NCBI GenBank assembly: GCA_029204225.1
Contig: CM055106.1
Coordinates: forward strand, 15,821,278-15,885,277
Direction: 5' to 3'
Source: Diphasiastrum complanatum
Taxonomy: Eukaryota; Streptophyta; Lycopodiopsida; Lycopodiales; Lycopodiaceae
Length of the DNA: 64,000 nucleotides
Numbering within the stretch: the first letter of the stretch is position 1; the number at the start of each line of letters is the position of its first letter. Below the pieces are notes generated by a model that ran no database searches, was not told the DNA's origin, and worked only from the letters and a program-made list of their open reading frames with translations. This document shows, piece after piece, positions 1 to 13,053 of the stretch. Position numbers and translations under genes: made by a program.

Positions 1-184
1 GCAGAAGTGGATGTGGATAATTACCCCCGCTTTTATTAAAAAAAATGATGGGAAAACCCATGACCATACAAGAAGATTAAAGTAGATAAATGATACCGCA
101 GAACGGCAAAAATGAATTAAGCTAATCAAAAGCTCAAATAGTAAATTAATTACTCAAAGCCAACTACTTGATGTAAATTAGTAA

Positions 185-1469
185 CTAAAATAGTTCCACT
201 AATTGGTAATGCAGGAAGCCTAGAAGCAGCCGCTCCTGCAAATTGAGCTCGTCGAAGAATTGAAAGCGTCTGTGAACATTGTAATGCAATAGAAATACGC
301 TGACGGTAGAAAGAAACAATGACGAATCGTAAGGTAATGCTTTGTCCCTGCGTTTCGCCATAAGCTCCGCACATAAAGACAAAAAATCATTAAATTTCTT
401 ATGAAGACAACCATATGTTTCCAAGGCAAAGGGGATGAAATCTTCACCGAGTGCACGATCATTATAATCTCGCTCCTTTACTTGAGATGCGTGAGATGCA
501 GCGGCCCCTTGCGTGGTGGAAGAAGTTAGAACGACGAAAGAGGTCCTGACGAGAGGGTCAGCAATGACAACATCTCCAAGTGCGAATTCTCTCATGCGAG
601 AGAACAAGGTCTTCTGCTGATTGTGAAGAAGGCCCTGATAAAAGGGCAGTCTATTCTCGAACAACATGAAAACCACTATCATGAGCAATAGCAGCAAGGG
701 CATCACGAATGGAATCATGTGAAATAATACGTTCTCCACCTGAGGGGCACCGCATAAGATGAGTACCCAAGGTATCCAACACATGTCCACATGAACACTT
801 AGAGAGACCAATTAACATTGGATGTGGAAGTCCCAATCTGGTTCGAAGTATAGCTATAAATAAGTCATTGTTGAGTCGCAAGAGTGGAAGAACTGGACGT
901 GCAATGAACCAAGCCCCTGCAGCTGGACTAGCACATGAAAGAAGACGAGATCAAACTGCATCAAAAGGTGAATCATTAATAAGTTGACCGAAGTAATAAG
1001 AGCGAAGATGCCCCATGATAGTCTTCAGAAAAACCAGTTGTTGATTTGTCACCAAAGATTCAAAGGGAGGCACAAAAGGCTGCACAAGCGGTGGAAGTAA
1101 ACCTCGAGCAGTGCGAAGAGCGTGTTGAAAAGCAAAATTGCCAGTCTCCACATGAGCCACCGAGTCAAGAAGAAGAGGCTTGTTACTTTGCTGAAACCTG
1201 GAAACTAATGCAGAGGCAACAAGAGCCCAACTTCCGAGAAAAGCAGCTGGTGCAATGCAAGCAGTAGACACGAGGTCAACACCACTTGAGGAGGCATGAA
1301 GAGAAATTTGCCGCTTAAAAAACTGACCTTCACAAGTGTCAAAGGTTCCTGGCCCCAGAAGACAACCAAATATGCCCAGTAAAGTATCATCAAAATCCCG
1401 ACGTAAGGATAATATGTCAGGTGAAGGAGAAACGCAACGTAGAAGATAGCAGGACGTTAAGCAAAGCAC
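185..1469 (-). mobile_element. R2-like non-LTR retrotransposon, C-terminal part (decayed)
   Basis: Minus-strand reading frames carry the region after the RT catalytic core of a non-LTR element. Seen: a conserved APAAFLGSWAL stretch near 1190-1230, then a Cys-His knuckle (CSCG...H...C) near 740-795 followed by an R..SHD motif, then a region with VIADP, a lysine-tyrosine motif (KERDY) and an IPFALETYG motif near 400-570. A knuckle followed by an R-H-N/D motif and a PD-(D/E)XK-like block is the order known for R2-type elements with a restriction-like endonuclease. The frames are broken by several shifts and stops. The RT palm (YADD) is absent on this strand, and the RT fingers lie on the opposite strand just to the right. 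Confidence 0.7.
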
Positions 1470-1639
1470 TGAGTGAGAATTCCAAATGCAACCTGAGAAT
1501 ATCCAAGCTTCGTTTCATGTCAGGTGATTGGCAATATTTACAAGAGGAGCTTTTTCTTCGTTGCAATGCACTTGCAGTAAAATGGGAGTTTGTTTCTGTC
1601 AGCATCCATTCCTATGTATAGTCGTCTACGTTGTTTTGC

Positions 1640-2330
1640 TTGGACAAGCTGGTGAATTTTCTTGGGCTGCACATGCTCTTGCTCCCTCCACTTCAACGAC
1701 TCCTTCTACTACTATTCAGGCATTGGAATGGTTTCATCCCCATGCCAGTGATACTCTTCCTTTGTTTGTGGAAGACTTTCAGCCTGACTCTAATCTTCAA
1801 CTTGCAAAAGTTTAATTTATTAAAGCTTTTCTGCGTTGTCCTCGCCTCTTTGCTGGTGGGCCTTCAGGAATAGTTTTTGAGCATATACGAGATTGTTTTC
1901 TCCAGATGATTCTGCTAGTGGCTTTGATCTTCTTTTCAAGGTGTGCTCCTTCATTGCATCGGGGTAGAACACTCCTCCAGTTGCTCATATTTTAGGTGTC
2001 GCTCGCCTTTTAGCATTGGATAAAGCCTCTGGTGGTGTGCGTCGCAGTGGGTGAGTTGGTGGCAAGGACCCTTTGTTTCTATTTTTGGAAAGCATTTCAT
2101 GCTCATCTTTTTACGTTTCAATTTGGGCGTGCTACTCCTGGTGGTTGTGACGATCGTTCATGCTTTGCGTGCTATTTTGGATCTTCTTCTGACTGGGTAG
2201 TTTTACAAGTTGACTTTGCTAATGCTTTCAACTTTGTTTCTCGGGCGACTATCTTTCAAGAACTTCATGGTGCTCAGGCTACACTTGCCATGCTCATTCC
2301 TTTTGTGCGATGCTTCTATAACTTCTAAGT
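1640..2330 (+). mobile_element. Non-LTR retrotransposon RT fragment (N-terminal half), inverted relative to its C-terminal part
   Basis: Plus-strand frames show RT fingers/palm-entry motifs of the same kind of non-LTR element: ARLLALDKASGG, then GELVAR, then QFGRATPGGCD, then VDFANAFNFVSRATIFQEL, ending in IPFVRCFYN at the right edge. The normal YADD motif should follow but the homology stops near 2330. Frames shift at least twice. With the minus-strand part at 185-1469 this makes one element whose 5' half is flipped and whose middle is missing. Confidence 0.65.
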
Positions 2331-2577
2331 CTATGAAATCAATAATAAACAATGAAATAATGCAAAATTATAAGGCTTCGATTATTGATAGCAATATGAA
2401 TGAAGTTGGAAAATTAATGGATATTACATTAGTTTAGGGAGCAAGTGATTTTTATGGCATTAGTAGAGAAGCATATGCCACAATGTATAAGATAGTAAAG
2501 GATGCATTTGCAGAGGTAAGTATAAAAAAGTTTCGAATCCCACAACCATTTCATCTTCAAGTTGAATATGCTTCCTT

Positions 2578-2856
2578 TTGATCCTAGATATAGAAGGCAA
2601 GAGGAGCTCGCAGTCGGAAGATCCAAATGATTGCTCTCCGCAATATCCACTCACCTTTTCAGATGGACGAAACTATGCAAAGAGGGAGAGGGACAGGGAA
2701 AAGACACAAGAACTGGATGATTGGACTTGTGAGATCAACTCTGGGGGAGCAAGTGATGAAGATGAGGGATGCAATCCACAAACAAAGCTACGCCTCTCAA
2801 AGGAGTAGTTTGCACTTTTAGAAGAAAGCTTCAAAGAACATAGCACGCTAAATCCG
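2578..2856 (+). pseudogene. HD-Zip class II homeobox gene fragment with premature stop
   Basis: In one frame the sequence gives an acidic stretch (ASDEDEG), then LRLSKE, a TAG stop at 2806-2808, then FALLEESFKEHSTLNP. This is the start of the HD-Zip II homeodomain, which normally reads LRLSKEQ(S/F)ALLEESFKEHSTLNP. The stop sits where Gln (CAG) is expected, so one C-to-T change explains it. After the Pro codon (CCG, ending 2856) comes GTATAT, which fits a splice donor; HD-Zip II genes are known to have an intron inside the homeodomain. Helix 3 and the leucine zipper were not found downstream, so this is a truncated gene copy. It could also be a real exon whose partners lie outside the window. 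It lies about 250 bp from the inverted non-LTR element. Confidence 0.72.
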
Positions 2857-4465
<1,609 letters not shown>

Positions 4466-4780
4466 TTTACTTCATAAACTTTGTTCTGTCCGAGAGAACT
4501 ATTATGATTAATTTTGGATATCTAATAACCTTATGGTGGTATACGTAGCAAGCATTATGTATGTTGGAATAATATCTAGAGAAACGTAAGATAGGATTTT
4601 ACATTTTACTTCGTAAACTTTGTTCTGTTCGAGGAGACTAAGAAAGCATTTTCCATTACTTTCATTTATGATTAATTCTTGATATCTGATAGATAACCTT
4701 ATGAGAGTATACACAATAAGCATTATGTATCTTGGAATAATCTCTAGAGAAACGTAAGATAGGATATTACAATTTACTAG
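4466..4780. repeat. Diverged tandem duplication
   Basis: Two direct copies share a start (TTTACTTC[AG]TAAACTTTGTTCTGT at about 4466 and 4605) and an end (AGCATTATGTAT[GC]TTGGAATAAT...AAACGTAAGATAGGAT at about 4551 and 4719). The offset grows from 139 to 168 bp because the second copy holds an insertion of about 29 bp in the middle. Confidence 0.75.
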
Positions 4781-4789
4781 TTGGGGCTA

Positions 4790-5230
4790 AAATTCACGTA
4801 ACGCTCCACGAGTTTATTTTCTGCTCACCATTTTTGTACAGGAAATTTTCTTTTGATTGTTTCTAATTTCTTAGATAACATCAGATTCCTCACTACAAAG
4901 TCATCCAATTTGTAGCCTCTAGGAGTGTTGGCCGTCATCACTTTTGAAAATCTTAATAGTATCTTAAGGAAAGCTCACACTGCACTATTGTTGTTATATC
5001 AGATTTCTGGACAAAACAGCCATTGTAGTCGCAAAGTCAGACAATATGGATGCAGAACGAGGAAAATCAGGAAGAGAATTGCTATCATTAAACCCATGGA
5101 AGCTGTGTGGAGTTCACCAACTGGAGGATCTCAAATCCTTTCTAGGAATGGTACCCATTTGGACTTCAGACATGCTCTTATTCAGAGACTAGGTGCAGTA
5201 GAACGCATTCTAAATACAACAAAACCCTAA
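4790..5230. other. Unassigned stretch with one 101-codon open frame
   Basis: A plus-strand frame at 4925-5230 is rich in basic residues (RTRKIRKRIAIIKP) and matches nothing I recognise. No start context or neighbour supports it as a gene. Confidence 0.25.
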
Positions 5231-5317
5231 ACCCTATTCTAGCAAAACATTCTTTTATATAAACTTTTTTATAAATGTAACTTACTATCTAGAAAATTTT
5301 AAATGCAAACTTTATTT

Positions 5318-5660
5318 TACTACATAGGAAAAATTAAAAGATATATTATAAAAAAAAATTGAATGCTAATTTAGTAGATGGGAAATTTTTTTGAACATTC
5401 TATTTTCCTATATAGGAAAGCTCAAAAGATCTTATCTAGGAAATTTGAAAGTTAATATTCCTATATGAAGAATCTTTGCAAACCTTATTTTCCTACATAG
5501 GAAAAAGTTTATAGTGTCTCTTATCTAGGAAATTTCAAAGTTAATTTTCCTAGTTGTCATCTAGGAAATGGTTTCAAGTTTCCTAGTATTTCCTTTCTCC
5601 TAGTTGTGTTCAATTGCAACTAGGAAAAAGTTTCTTTTTTTACATCTAGGAACTTGTCAT
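5318..5660. repeat. Cluster of TAGGAAA / TTTCCTA motifs in both orientations
   Basis: More than ten copies of TAGGAAA or its complement lie within about 340 bp, often as CTAGGAAA or CATAGGAAA and sometimes as close inverted pairs (for example ATTTTCCTATATAGGAAAGC near 5400). The DNA between them is AT-rich. This suggests a degenerate hairpin-forming repeat, but its family is unknown to me. Confidence 0.7.
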
Positions 5661-7958
5661 ATTTTTCTTGTGGTACAAGTCAGCTTCTTACAAGAAAACT
5701 AAGGAACTATAGGCTCTGGTTCTGAGGCTCATACTTTCTCCAGCACATCAGCATGGCCAATCGAATGGGTCCTTGTGGGCCATCTTAGCAAGGTAATTGG
5801 ACTTCTTTACTATCAGAGAAGGGAGATATTAAAACAACAGCATATGAAGGTTATCTAAGCTCTCTCTTATCCTTAGCAGAACAGACAGAGGTGCATCAGC
5901 ATCTCTAGATGAAACACTCAGCCCCAACGATAGCAGCATACAAATGGAGCAAACTCTTCTTCTCTTTAAAACAGAACTAGAAAGCACAGGAGCAGCATAG
6001 CAAGATACAGAACAACTTCTCTCTCACAACTACTCACAAGTTTCTATGGCAGCTTATAAGATGATAGCTCACACAACTCCTACAAGCAGTATTACTAGGT
6101 GAAATAACTCAGCTTCAGCAGTAACAAGAAAGATAGTACCATCCTTCTCCCTCAACACATCACTATTACACAATAGCCTAATAGCAGCAAAGCAGGACGG
6201 TAGAACAAAACAAGTGCAGTCACAGTCTCTAAAGTCTCCACTCACACACATTAGCAAGACTCTTCAATAGTCTCTCTTCTTACTCAGGCCATCAACACAT
6301 CAACAACATAACAAAGAACTAATGTACTAAACTCATTTTCTTACTCAGGCCCTTTTGCTCAACTTTTGGTGGTTTTTTATAGATGGTGGTAGAGGCCCAC
6401 CCTTCACCCAGCCATTCTTTCACTTTTCATCCTTTTCTCTATTTCAACTTAAGCCACCGCCCCCGCCCCCTCCCCCCGGACATTTGGCCATGGGATGATG
6501 TCATTTCCAAGATTTTTGTAAAAAAGATTCACCTCCCCTTCCATTAAGTTAGTGAATAAGTTTTGCAAGTTACCCACTTGAGTAAAACTTTTTCCCTTCA
6601 AGTTGGCTGGGTATTTTGGTCTCTCCCAGTATCTAATTTTGCCATTCTCGTTTGCCTTGCTGAGTTTTCCCTGTGATTGCGCTTTTGATTCTTTGAAACC
6701 CACTACACCCAAACACTGATGTATGCCATTTTGTCGATTTTCCCTATCGGTATTTCAACTAACTGGATTTTAATTCTGCAGATTGTTGACGTTGTTCCAA
6801 GTGACAGACAAAGCAATCTTGAGAAGAAACCGATCATTCCTGAAAAACAAAGAGGTTTTTTGTATTAGTAAAATATTTTCGATTACATTAAAATTTTGCT
6901 TGGCATTGCCGGTCGCCTTTTTCGCCTGTCATAAATTACGTGTAAAAACACAGTGTCGTCTTTTTCGCCTTTTTTGCATTTTTTGCCTGTTCAAATTTGC
7001 TTGTATTTATGCAAACTATCACTTTTCTGAAAGTGTCGCAAACACTTGGTTGCTCAGGGTGGCCCGAAGGTGAAAAAACGACAGTGTCGCATTTTTCGCC
7101 TGTGGGAATTCTCGAGTAAAAATGCAAACTGTAGCAACAATCAGTTCAAATATGCAGATTGTGCAACAACATGAGTAAAAATGCAGCAGCATGAATGGAG
7201 GCAGATTAACATAGGATTCAGGAGAGTAGAGGAGATGAATCCAACACATTTTTCTTGATTTTGTGAGTGCTTCTGGAGTGAACGTGACTTGAGAAATCCA
7301 TTGACCGGCTGGATTTAATTATATACTATATCATGAAACAGGCATTTCTGCCTGATCTGGGCAATGTATTAAGAAGATACCATCAAGATTTCTTATTGTC
7401 TTGTAATGAGCAGAAACAACCTGTAACCAGTGTAAAGAAACCCAAAACCACGTTTCATAGATCCTTGGTGATACAATCTGTGAACACTTGCAAAATGTCC
7501 ACGCTCCAAACTAAGATAGAGCACCTAGACTACCAAGGGAGAATGCAGTAGACGAAACCATCCCAACCACCAATATTGGTCTAGCCCCCAAGCAATCCAG
7601 GAGATAGCAAAATCATAGGAAAAGTGCTTCACAGTCTGATAGCTGACTCTCTATGATCCTCATAGACATTGGTGAGGGTATATATAGAGTGTAGAGCCAG
7701 CCCCACCTGCCCATGCACCGAATCCACATAGAAGCACTCTAACTGATCATGCCAATCTCCCATGCATGTCCATTGCATCTGGGAACCCTTAATTCATAGT
7801 AGCTAAGACCCATGCAATAGCACAATGCATGTATATCCTATCCCATTCTAGGATGCAGCACACATGCTAATACCACATGCAAGTGGTCACTTGACCCCAT
7901 GGTCCTACCCACCTACTATCCAAGCTAGGTCCAGTCCCTATGTCCAAGAAACCCCCTA
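5661..7958. other. No gene recognised; low-complexity local repeats at 6890-7250
   Basis: Mixed-composition DNA with short open frames only. A patch near 6890-7140 repeats short words (TGTCG, TTTTTCGCCT, AAAAATGCA) in both orientations. A TATATATAGAG box lies near 7680, just before a decayed copia fragment, but no LTR boundary can be set. Confidence 0.4.
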
Positions 7959-7964
7959 TTGGTC

Positions 7965-8620
7965 CAAATTCCCAATAGGGCCATGACAGGATGTAAATGG
8001 ATTTTCGAGCTCAAGTGCAATCAAGATAGCTTGGTTAATAAACATATGACAAGGTTAGTGGCTAAAAGATATGCACAAGATAGAGGCATTGATTATGAGG
8101 AGACTTTTGCTCTTGTAGGAAAGATAACTCAAATCATTATTGCTTTGGCATCACATTTTGATTGGCATTTGTTTCACATGGATGTTTCTAATGCTTTCAT
8201 CAATGGATTCCTTGATGAAGGTATCCATATGGACCAATCCAAGGAATTCATTGTTCAAGGTGAAGAGCATGAAATTTATCACTTAAGGAGAAGCTTGTAT
8301 GGCCTCAAACAATCTTTAAATGATGGCATGCAAGGTTGAATTCCAGCTTATTTACAACTTATCTATGTTGATGATATCGTTTTAAGTAAAGATTGTCATG
8401 TATTAATATATCAATAGAAACTTGATGTGCAAGGAATTTAAGATGGTTGATCTTGGGTCTCTACATTTTATCATGGGCCTAGAAGTCACTAGATCTAGGG
8501 ATTATCCTTTCATTTGTCAATCTAAATTTGCTTTACGTATATTCAAGAGATTTAAGATGAAAAGATGTAAAAGTATACATATCCTAAGTGGACATCACTC
8601 TTTTGTAGGGCTTCTTGTGA
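7965..8620 (+). mobile_element. Ty1/copia reverse transcriptase fragment (decayed)
   Basis: Plus frames give CKWIFELKCNQDSLVNKHMTRLVAKRYAQDRGIDYEETFA split over a few residues, then MDVSNAFINGFLDEGIHM, RRSLYGLKQS, YVDDIVL near 8360-8390, and EFKMVDLGSLHFIMGLEVTRSRDYPFICQSK. These are the copia RT blocks in the normal order. Stops and shifts break it after the YGLKQ block. It lacks gag, integrase, RNase H and LTRs. Confidence 0.88.
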
Positions 8621-8659
8621 TATTTACTTTATTACTTTTGTTGTTGTCGCCAAGGTCAC

Positions 8660-9425
8660 TGACCTGAATGCTTATGCATTTACATTCTATGAAGATTTGC
8701 ATAGTATGGTCAATTTATACTACAAAAAAAAAAACTTTAGAACTAAATTTTTTGCGACAATTAAATCTATACAAGATCCAAATTATGAAAATTTACAACT
8801 ATCTACACATAGGGGCTCGAGGCCCCAATACATCAACCTCAACAACAATGACCCCAAAGGTAAACTTTCAAACTTAGTCCTACGGGGCAACAACCAAGCG
8901 GCGACCTTCAACTATCATTCAAACATTACCCAAGAAGCCAAGATCTTATCCACCATACTATTGGTCAATAAATTAGGAAAACACTTTAATATCTTAAGAC
9001 TCTCCACATTTCCATTGTTGTCAAGCCCAAATATTACATCTATATCATCTAAATTATAAAGACCACAAAAGGATGAGACCCCCTATTCATAAAAGGAAAG
9101 TAATGTGTTTTGTAGCCTTGGCAATAGTAGCTACTTTGTGCTAGTATCATTTGCCATGTACTTACATTCAAATAAAGCCATGCCAAAATCAAAGCAAGGC
9201 TATAAACAACAAATGATGCAACAACTAGGATTCAAGCATGCTCTTTTGGGAGAGGGATTTAGAGATTGAGCTTTCAAGTTTTGCTCTTTATCCAAATGAA
9301 CATGGGAGGTCCCTTTGTGATGAAAACTTAACATTGAATATATGGATGCCTTTCATTTTGCAGGCAAGAAGCCTAGCGGGTGGCCTTATCATGACGGGCA
9401 TCCAACCTTCTCTTGCCTGGGGCTG
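8660..9425. other. No gene recognised; sequence upstream of the bPH_2 gene
   Basis: Non-repetitive sequence with short open frames and no domain. The last few hundred bases probably include the promoter of the bPH_2 gene, but no clear TATA box at a convincing distance could be chosen. Confidence 0.35.
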
Positions 9426-9426
9426 G

Positions 9427-9430
9427 AGAG

Positions 9431-9464
<34 letters not shown>
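9427..9464. repeat. Short (GA)n tract in the likely 5' leader of the bPH_2 gene
   Basis: About 38 bp of GA repeats ending 24 bp before the ATG at 9488. GA/CT repeats are common in plant 5' leaders and core promoters and can bind GAGA-type (BBR/BPC) factors; that role here is inference. Confidence 0.8.
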
Positions 9465-9466
<2 letters not shown>

Positions 9467-9487
9467 GTATGCTCGAGAAAGCCAGAT

Positions 9488-10171
9488 ATGGCGTTCTCTT
9501 ATTGCATGCTCACCACTGCCACCACCTCTTCTCACCCATTTGCGCCTCTTCCCTCTTTGGAGACTACTTCCCTTCCTTTTTCATCATCTAGCATTTGTCT
9601 CAGAAGCAATTTTTGCTTTCCCTCTGCTGCCTGGACTTCCATGAAGCTCTCACAAATTGCCACCGCCTTCCCTGCAGCCTCTTCCTGTGGAAGCAGCAGA
9701 GCTACCGCCATCGCTGCAGCCTATTCCAGCACCAGCAGCAGCAGCAGCAGCGACAGGGCTGCAGACAAGGAGGAAATCTTCTTCGATGGAGGGCCACACT
9801 ACGGAGATCTAGTGCTGAATTTGGTATTTGGGTTTTCTATAATCTGGCTGCCTCTCACACTGGCCGCAGTCCTGAGAGCCCTCTTCCTGCGCTACCGCTT
9901 CAGCACCGCAAGAGTGACCATCCTCTCGGGCCTCGCAGGGGAAGACCGCAAGGATTTCACATATGATGTCATCAAGGATGTGGCATTGGTGCCTCGCTTG
10001 TTTGGCGAGTGGGGGGATGTGGTGATCACTCTCACTGATGGCACAAAGGTGGATTTGCGATCTGTGCCTAAGTTCAGACAAATTGCTGAGTACTGCAGAA
10101 AGAAGTCCGGTCAGCAGGAGGGAGCTGAAGAGCTGTCACCCTCTGTTGTTGGCCCTAAGGGTTTCTCTTGA
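9488..10171 (+). CDS. Chloroplast-targeted membrane protein with a bPH_2 (DUF304-like) domain
   Basis: Intact 227-residue single-exon frame. Residues 1-90 are rich in Ser, Thr and Ala with few acidic residues, as in a chloroplast transit peptide. Next come a conserved FFDGGPHYGDL block (98-108), one hydrophobic segment (about 107-133), and a bacterial PH-like domain (about 135-203): YRFSTARVTILSG, then DVIKDVALVPR, GEWGDVVITL and DGTKVDLRSVPKF. A short tail (204-227) follows. The start chosen is the Met before AFSYC; the frame is open upstream only through the (GA)n tract, so the upstream Met at 9413 is unlikely. The family is conserved in plants as uncharacterised plastid proteins, probably in thylakoid or envelope membrane. 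Its molecular role is unknown to me. This is the only intact host gene seen in the window. Confidence 0.88.
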   Translation: MAFSYCMLTTATTSSHPFAPLPSLETTSLPFSSSSICLRSNFCFPSAAWTSMKLSQIATAFPAASSCGSSRATAIAAAYSSTSSSSSSDRAADKEEIFFDGGPHYGDLVLNLVFGFSIIWLPLTLAAVLRALFLRYRFSTARVTILSGLAGEDRKDFTYDVIKDVALVPRLFGEWGDVVITLTDGTKVDLRSVPKFRQIAEYCRKKSGQQEGAEELSPSVVGPKGFS

Positions 10172-10186
10172 GTCTTTGAGGACTTG

Positions 10187-10340
10187 TGCACAAATGACAG
10201 AGGAATTCTGTTGCATCTCTGTGTATTAAGACGAAATCCGAGGTGGGATTTCCACAGAGCTATGCACAAATGACAGAGAGATTTTATTTGCCTGTTTTGT
10301 GTTATTAAGACGAAATCCCAGGTGGGTTGTCCACAGAGCT
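10187..10340. repeat. Tandem duplication in the 3' region of the bPH_2 gene
   Basis: Two direct copies about 76 bp apart share TGCACAAATGACAGAG, ATTAAGACGAAATCC, AGGTGGG and TCCACAGAGCT. They begin right after the stop codon, so they probably lie in the 3' UTR. Confidence 0.85.
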
Positions 10341-11565
10341 GGTGTTACTAATTATTAAATTAACTAATTCTTTTGTTAAGGATTAGGAGGGCGTGTAGGA
10401 GTTCATGGATGTGCTGCATTCAAAAGTGAAATCCAGATCTTTGTGTAAAATCAGGTTACATAGTGTAGAAGCAGTCAGTACTAAAAGTATCGGCTCATTG
10501 AGTCTTTATTTTATCACACATTGGAGCATCTTTTGCACCATGGATAATTTTTCCATTTGTCTCTGTTGAAACATAAAACCCGCTGTAAATGTATGAGAAA
10601 TGTTCTTGATTTTCCTTCTTTTGTAGGTTGATAGAATGCCATAGCTTATTATCTGTTCTATGCCTGATGAAATAGTTCCTTTAAGGGATTTTGGGTGGAA
10701 TATTGCAACTGCTCATGCCATTTCCTAGATCTATTTACAGTGGCTGAAGATAGAGATTTCAAAGTGTGATTCTGTGTTTCGTGGAGCCTGACGCATTTTC
10801 GAGTGATGGAACCCACGAAAACTGGTCAACGAGTAAGAATTCAAGATGCCCATGTAGCAAATTTTGAAACAAACTGATTTTACTCAAATTTTTAGGTGGT
10901 AGGCGTCATCATCTGCTTTCAACCCTTTTTTCCCTCATTTCATAAAAATTGTAATGACAGTTGTAGTAGCAGTAACCATAGAGCTTTAGAGTTTTGTTGT
11001 TTCCATGGATGAGCGGTTAGGTGTGACCGAGAAAAAAGGACCTAGAATCCAATTTTCACATTGTAGGAGGATATCCTTTGATGGGGAGTTGGGAATAAGA
11101 AACAAAAAACTGAAGGCATTACAAGGGCTATAACTGAAACATCTTTCTCATACTGGAATTTGCATTTGAATATGAACTGAAAGTTTTCAAAATAGAAAAA
11201 CAAGCATGGAGCATACCTTCTACCTTTTGCTTACCTGAATGTGTTGCATTCCACTTTTTTCATGAACTAATGTTAATGCTCAGGAATAAGGAGAAATAGC
11301 CCTTGGTTCTTTGACCCTTCAACCTCCTCTCACAACGTCCATTTTACATCATGCACAAACCTCACCATTCCTACATAGAGAAAGATGTATCCATTCATGG
11401 TTTCTAAATTTTACTTGGTCTAGAAAAAATTGTAGATTTTTGCACAAAACTTTTCTTACCTTTTAGATATTATAAGTGCTATTGGAAACTCCGAGCTCCA
11501 AGAGTTGGAGCCAACTCCTATAAGAAACAAATAGCTCAAACCTAGCAATGGTCCCTTTCGTATTC
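10341..11565. other. No gene recognised
   Basis: Downstream flank of the bPH_2 gene. No domain, LTR or RNA gene seen. Confidence 0.4.
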
Positions 11566-11928
11566 AGGGTGGTTTCACATGGAAAAGGGCTAGGTCCATT
11601 TCAAAATATTCACTTACCTCCCAATTTGAAAGCCCTCGTCCTTCCAGGTCATTTTGTGTGAAAACCCCTTTTATTTGGAGGAGGGCATTCAATATCTAAA
11701 TTCAAATTAGATAAGGCATTTTTGTTTTTTTGTTGGAGGGGAGAGAAGGGGCCCACCACTTACCCTCCATATCCCTAGTATCTTGAGTTGCCCCAAGTTG
11801 GCACCTTCCAACGCCACCTAGGGGCAACTTTCACTGCTTGTGAAATGGGGGGGTGGAGTGACTCCACCAATAAAGATAGAGTATTTGAGCCTTTTGGACT
11901 TATCCCCCACTTCATGTGAAACCACCCT
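11566..11928. mobile_element. MITE-like element, 363 bp
   Basis: The ends are perfect 16-bp inverted repeats: AGGGTGGTTTCACATG at 11566-11581 and its complement at 11913-11928. Similarity continues imperfectly for about 16 more bases on each side (..GGG.TA.GTCC). There is no coding capacity. No clear target-site duplication is visible (flanks TATTC and AAGTA), so the superfamily cannot be named. Confidence 0.7.
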
Positions 11929-12689
11929 AAGTAAATGGGAAGTGCACTTATGAGGAAGCGAAGTCTTTGGCTTGACGAATGAATGACATTCCATTGTAGA
12001 AGCATCGTGCACATGGATGTAAATTGGTATGTCTGTTTGGCAATGGCTTGGATGTGAGCCAATGAATGGAAGAAGAACCATTAGAGACGCAATGGGAAAA
12101 TACATTAGGAAGTGATTTGCACACACTTGGTACTTGCTATAAAGTCATGATAATGTGCTCATATTTAGTGTTGATTTGATGTGAAATATAAACTCAAAAC
12201 TAATTGTTCTTTGGCACAAGACATGTTGTTGACATGAAAATAGAGTGTTGCTTTAAATGTTGTGTTGATTTGATTGACAAAAAGTAGGCCACAAATAACA
12301 AAATCATTGATAATGAATATTTAATGGGTTTTTGGCAGTCCAAGGGGTGCGGAAGACTGACATGCTAATTTAGCACATTTCGACGATCTTTTGAGCTCCA
12401 ATACGAGCCTCTAAACCTCGTCTTTTGTTGGCCTTGTGAGAGAATTATTGCTAACATGTACCACTTGTAGCTTGAATAGTTGGACAATGTGAGTTAGTAG
12501 CATATAGCCAACGTGACTGCATGGGTTTTGCTCTTATCCACAAATAGTCGGGGCTTGGTGGGTGGAAGAAACATCTTTTCATCGTCTACCAAGCCTCTCT
12601 GACTCTTGGATTAGGGTGGGCCTACGACTACCATCATAGTTACAATTGGTGATTTGTTGATCTGATTGTTAGCTATTAGAATTGGGCTG

Positions 12690-12690
<1 letters not shown>
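11929..12690. other. No gene recognised
   Basis: Unassigned sequence between the MITE-like element and the first long (GA)n tract. Confidence 0.35.

Positions 12691-12785
<95 letters not shown>
12691..12785. repeat. (GA)n microsatellite, about 95 bp
   Basis: Uninterrupted GA repeat. Confidence 0.97.
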
Positions 12786-12788
<3 letters not shown>

Positions 12789-12968
12789 TCATGATATGAA
12801 AAAGGCCAATTTTAATCACAATGAAGCCATGCCATTATTTAGGGTTTGTGCAAACACAAAATCCCTAGCTGGACATGTGTTATTGATTGATTAGCTATAT
12901 GGGATATGCATTTGTCCCATAAACAATGGTAAAATGGAATCAATGTGTATATCAAATTCATGCTCGCC

Positions 12969-13053
12969 CAGGAATACAAGATGATTGACATGGGTCCAGC
13001 CCACTATTGTCTTAGAATCCAAATTCAATGAGATCGACCCAACAGACTGATCT

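Noticed and set aside
5035-5080. HD-Zip helix 3 exon for the fragment at 2578-2856
   Set aside because: A faint nucleotide resemblance (TATGGATGCAGAACGAGG) needs frameshifts and gives RKVRQYGCRTRK, not the invariant WFQNRRA.
11775-12126. Two overlapping minus-strand frames near the MITE
   Set aside because: They overlap each other and the inverted end, and match no family.
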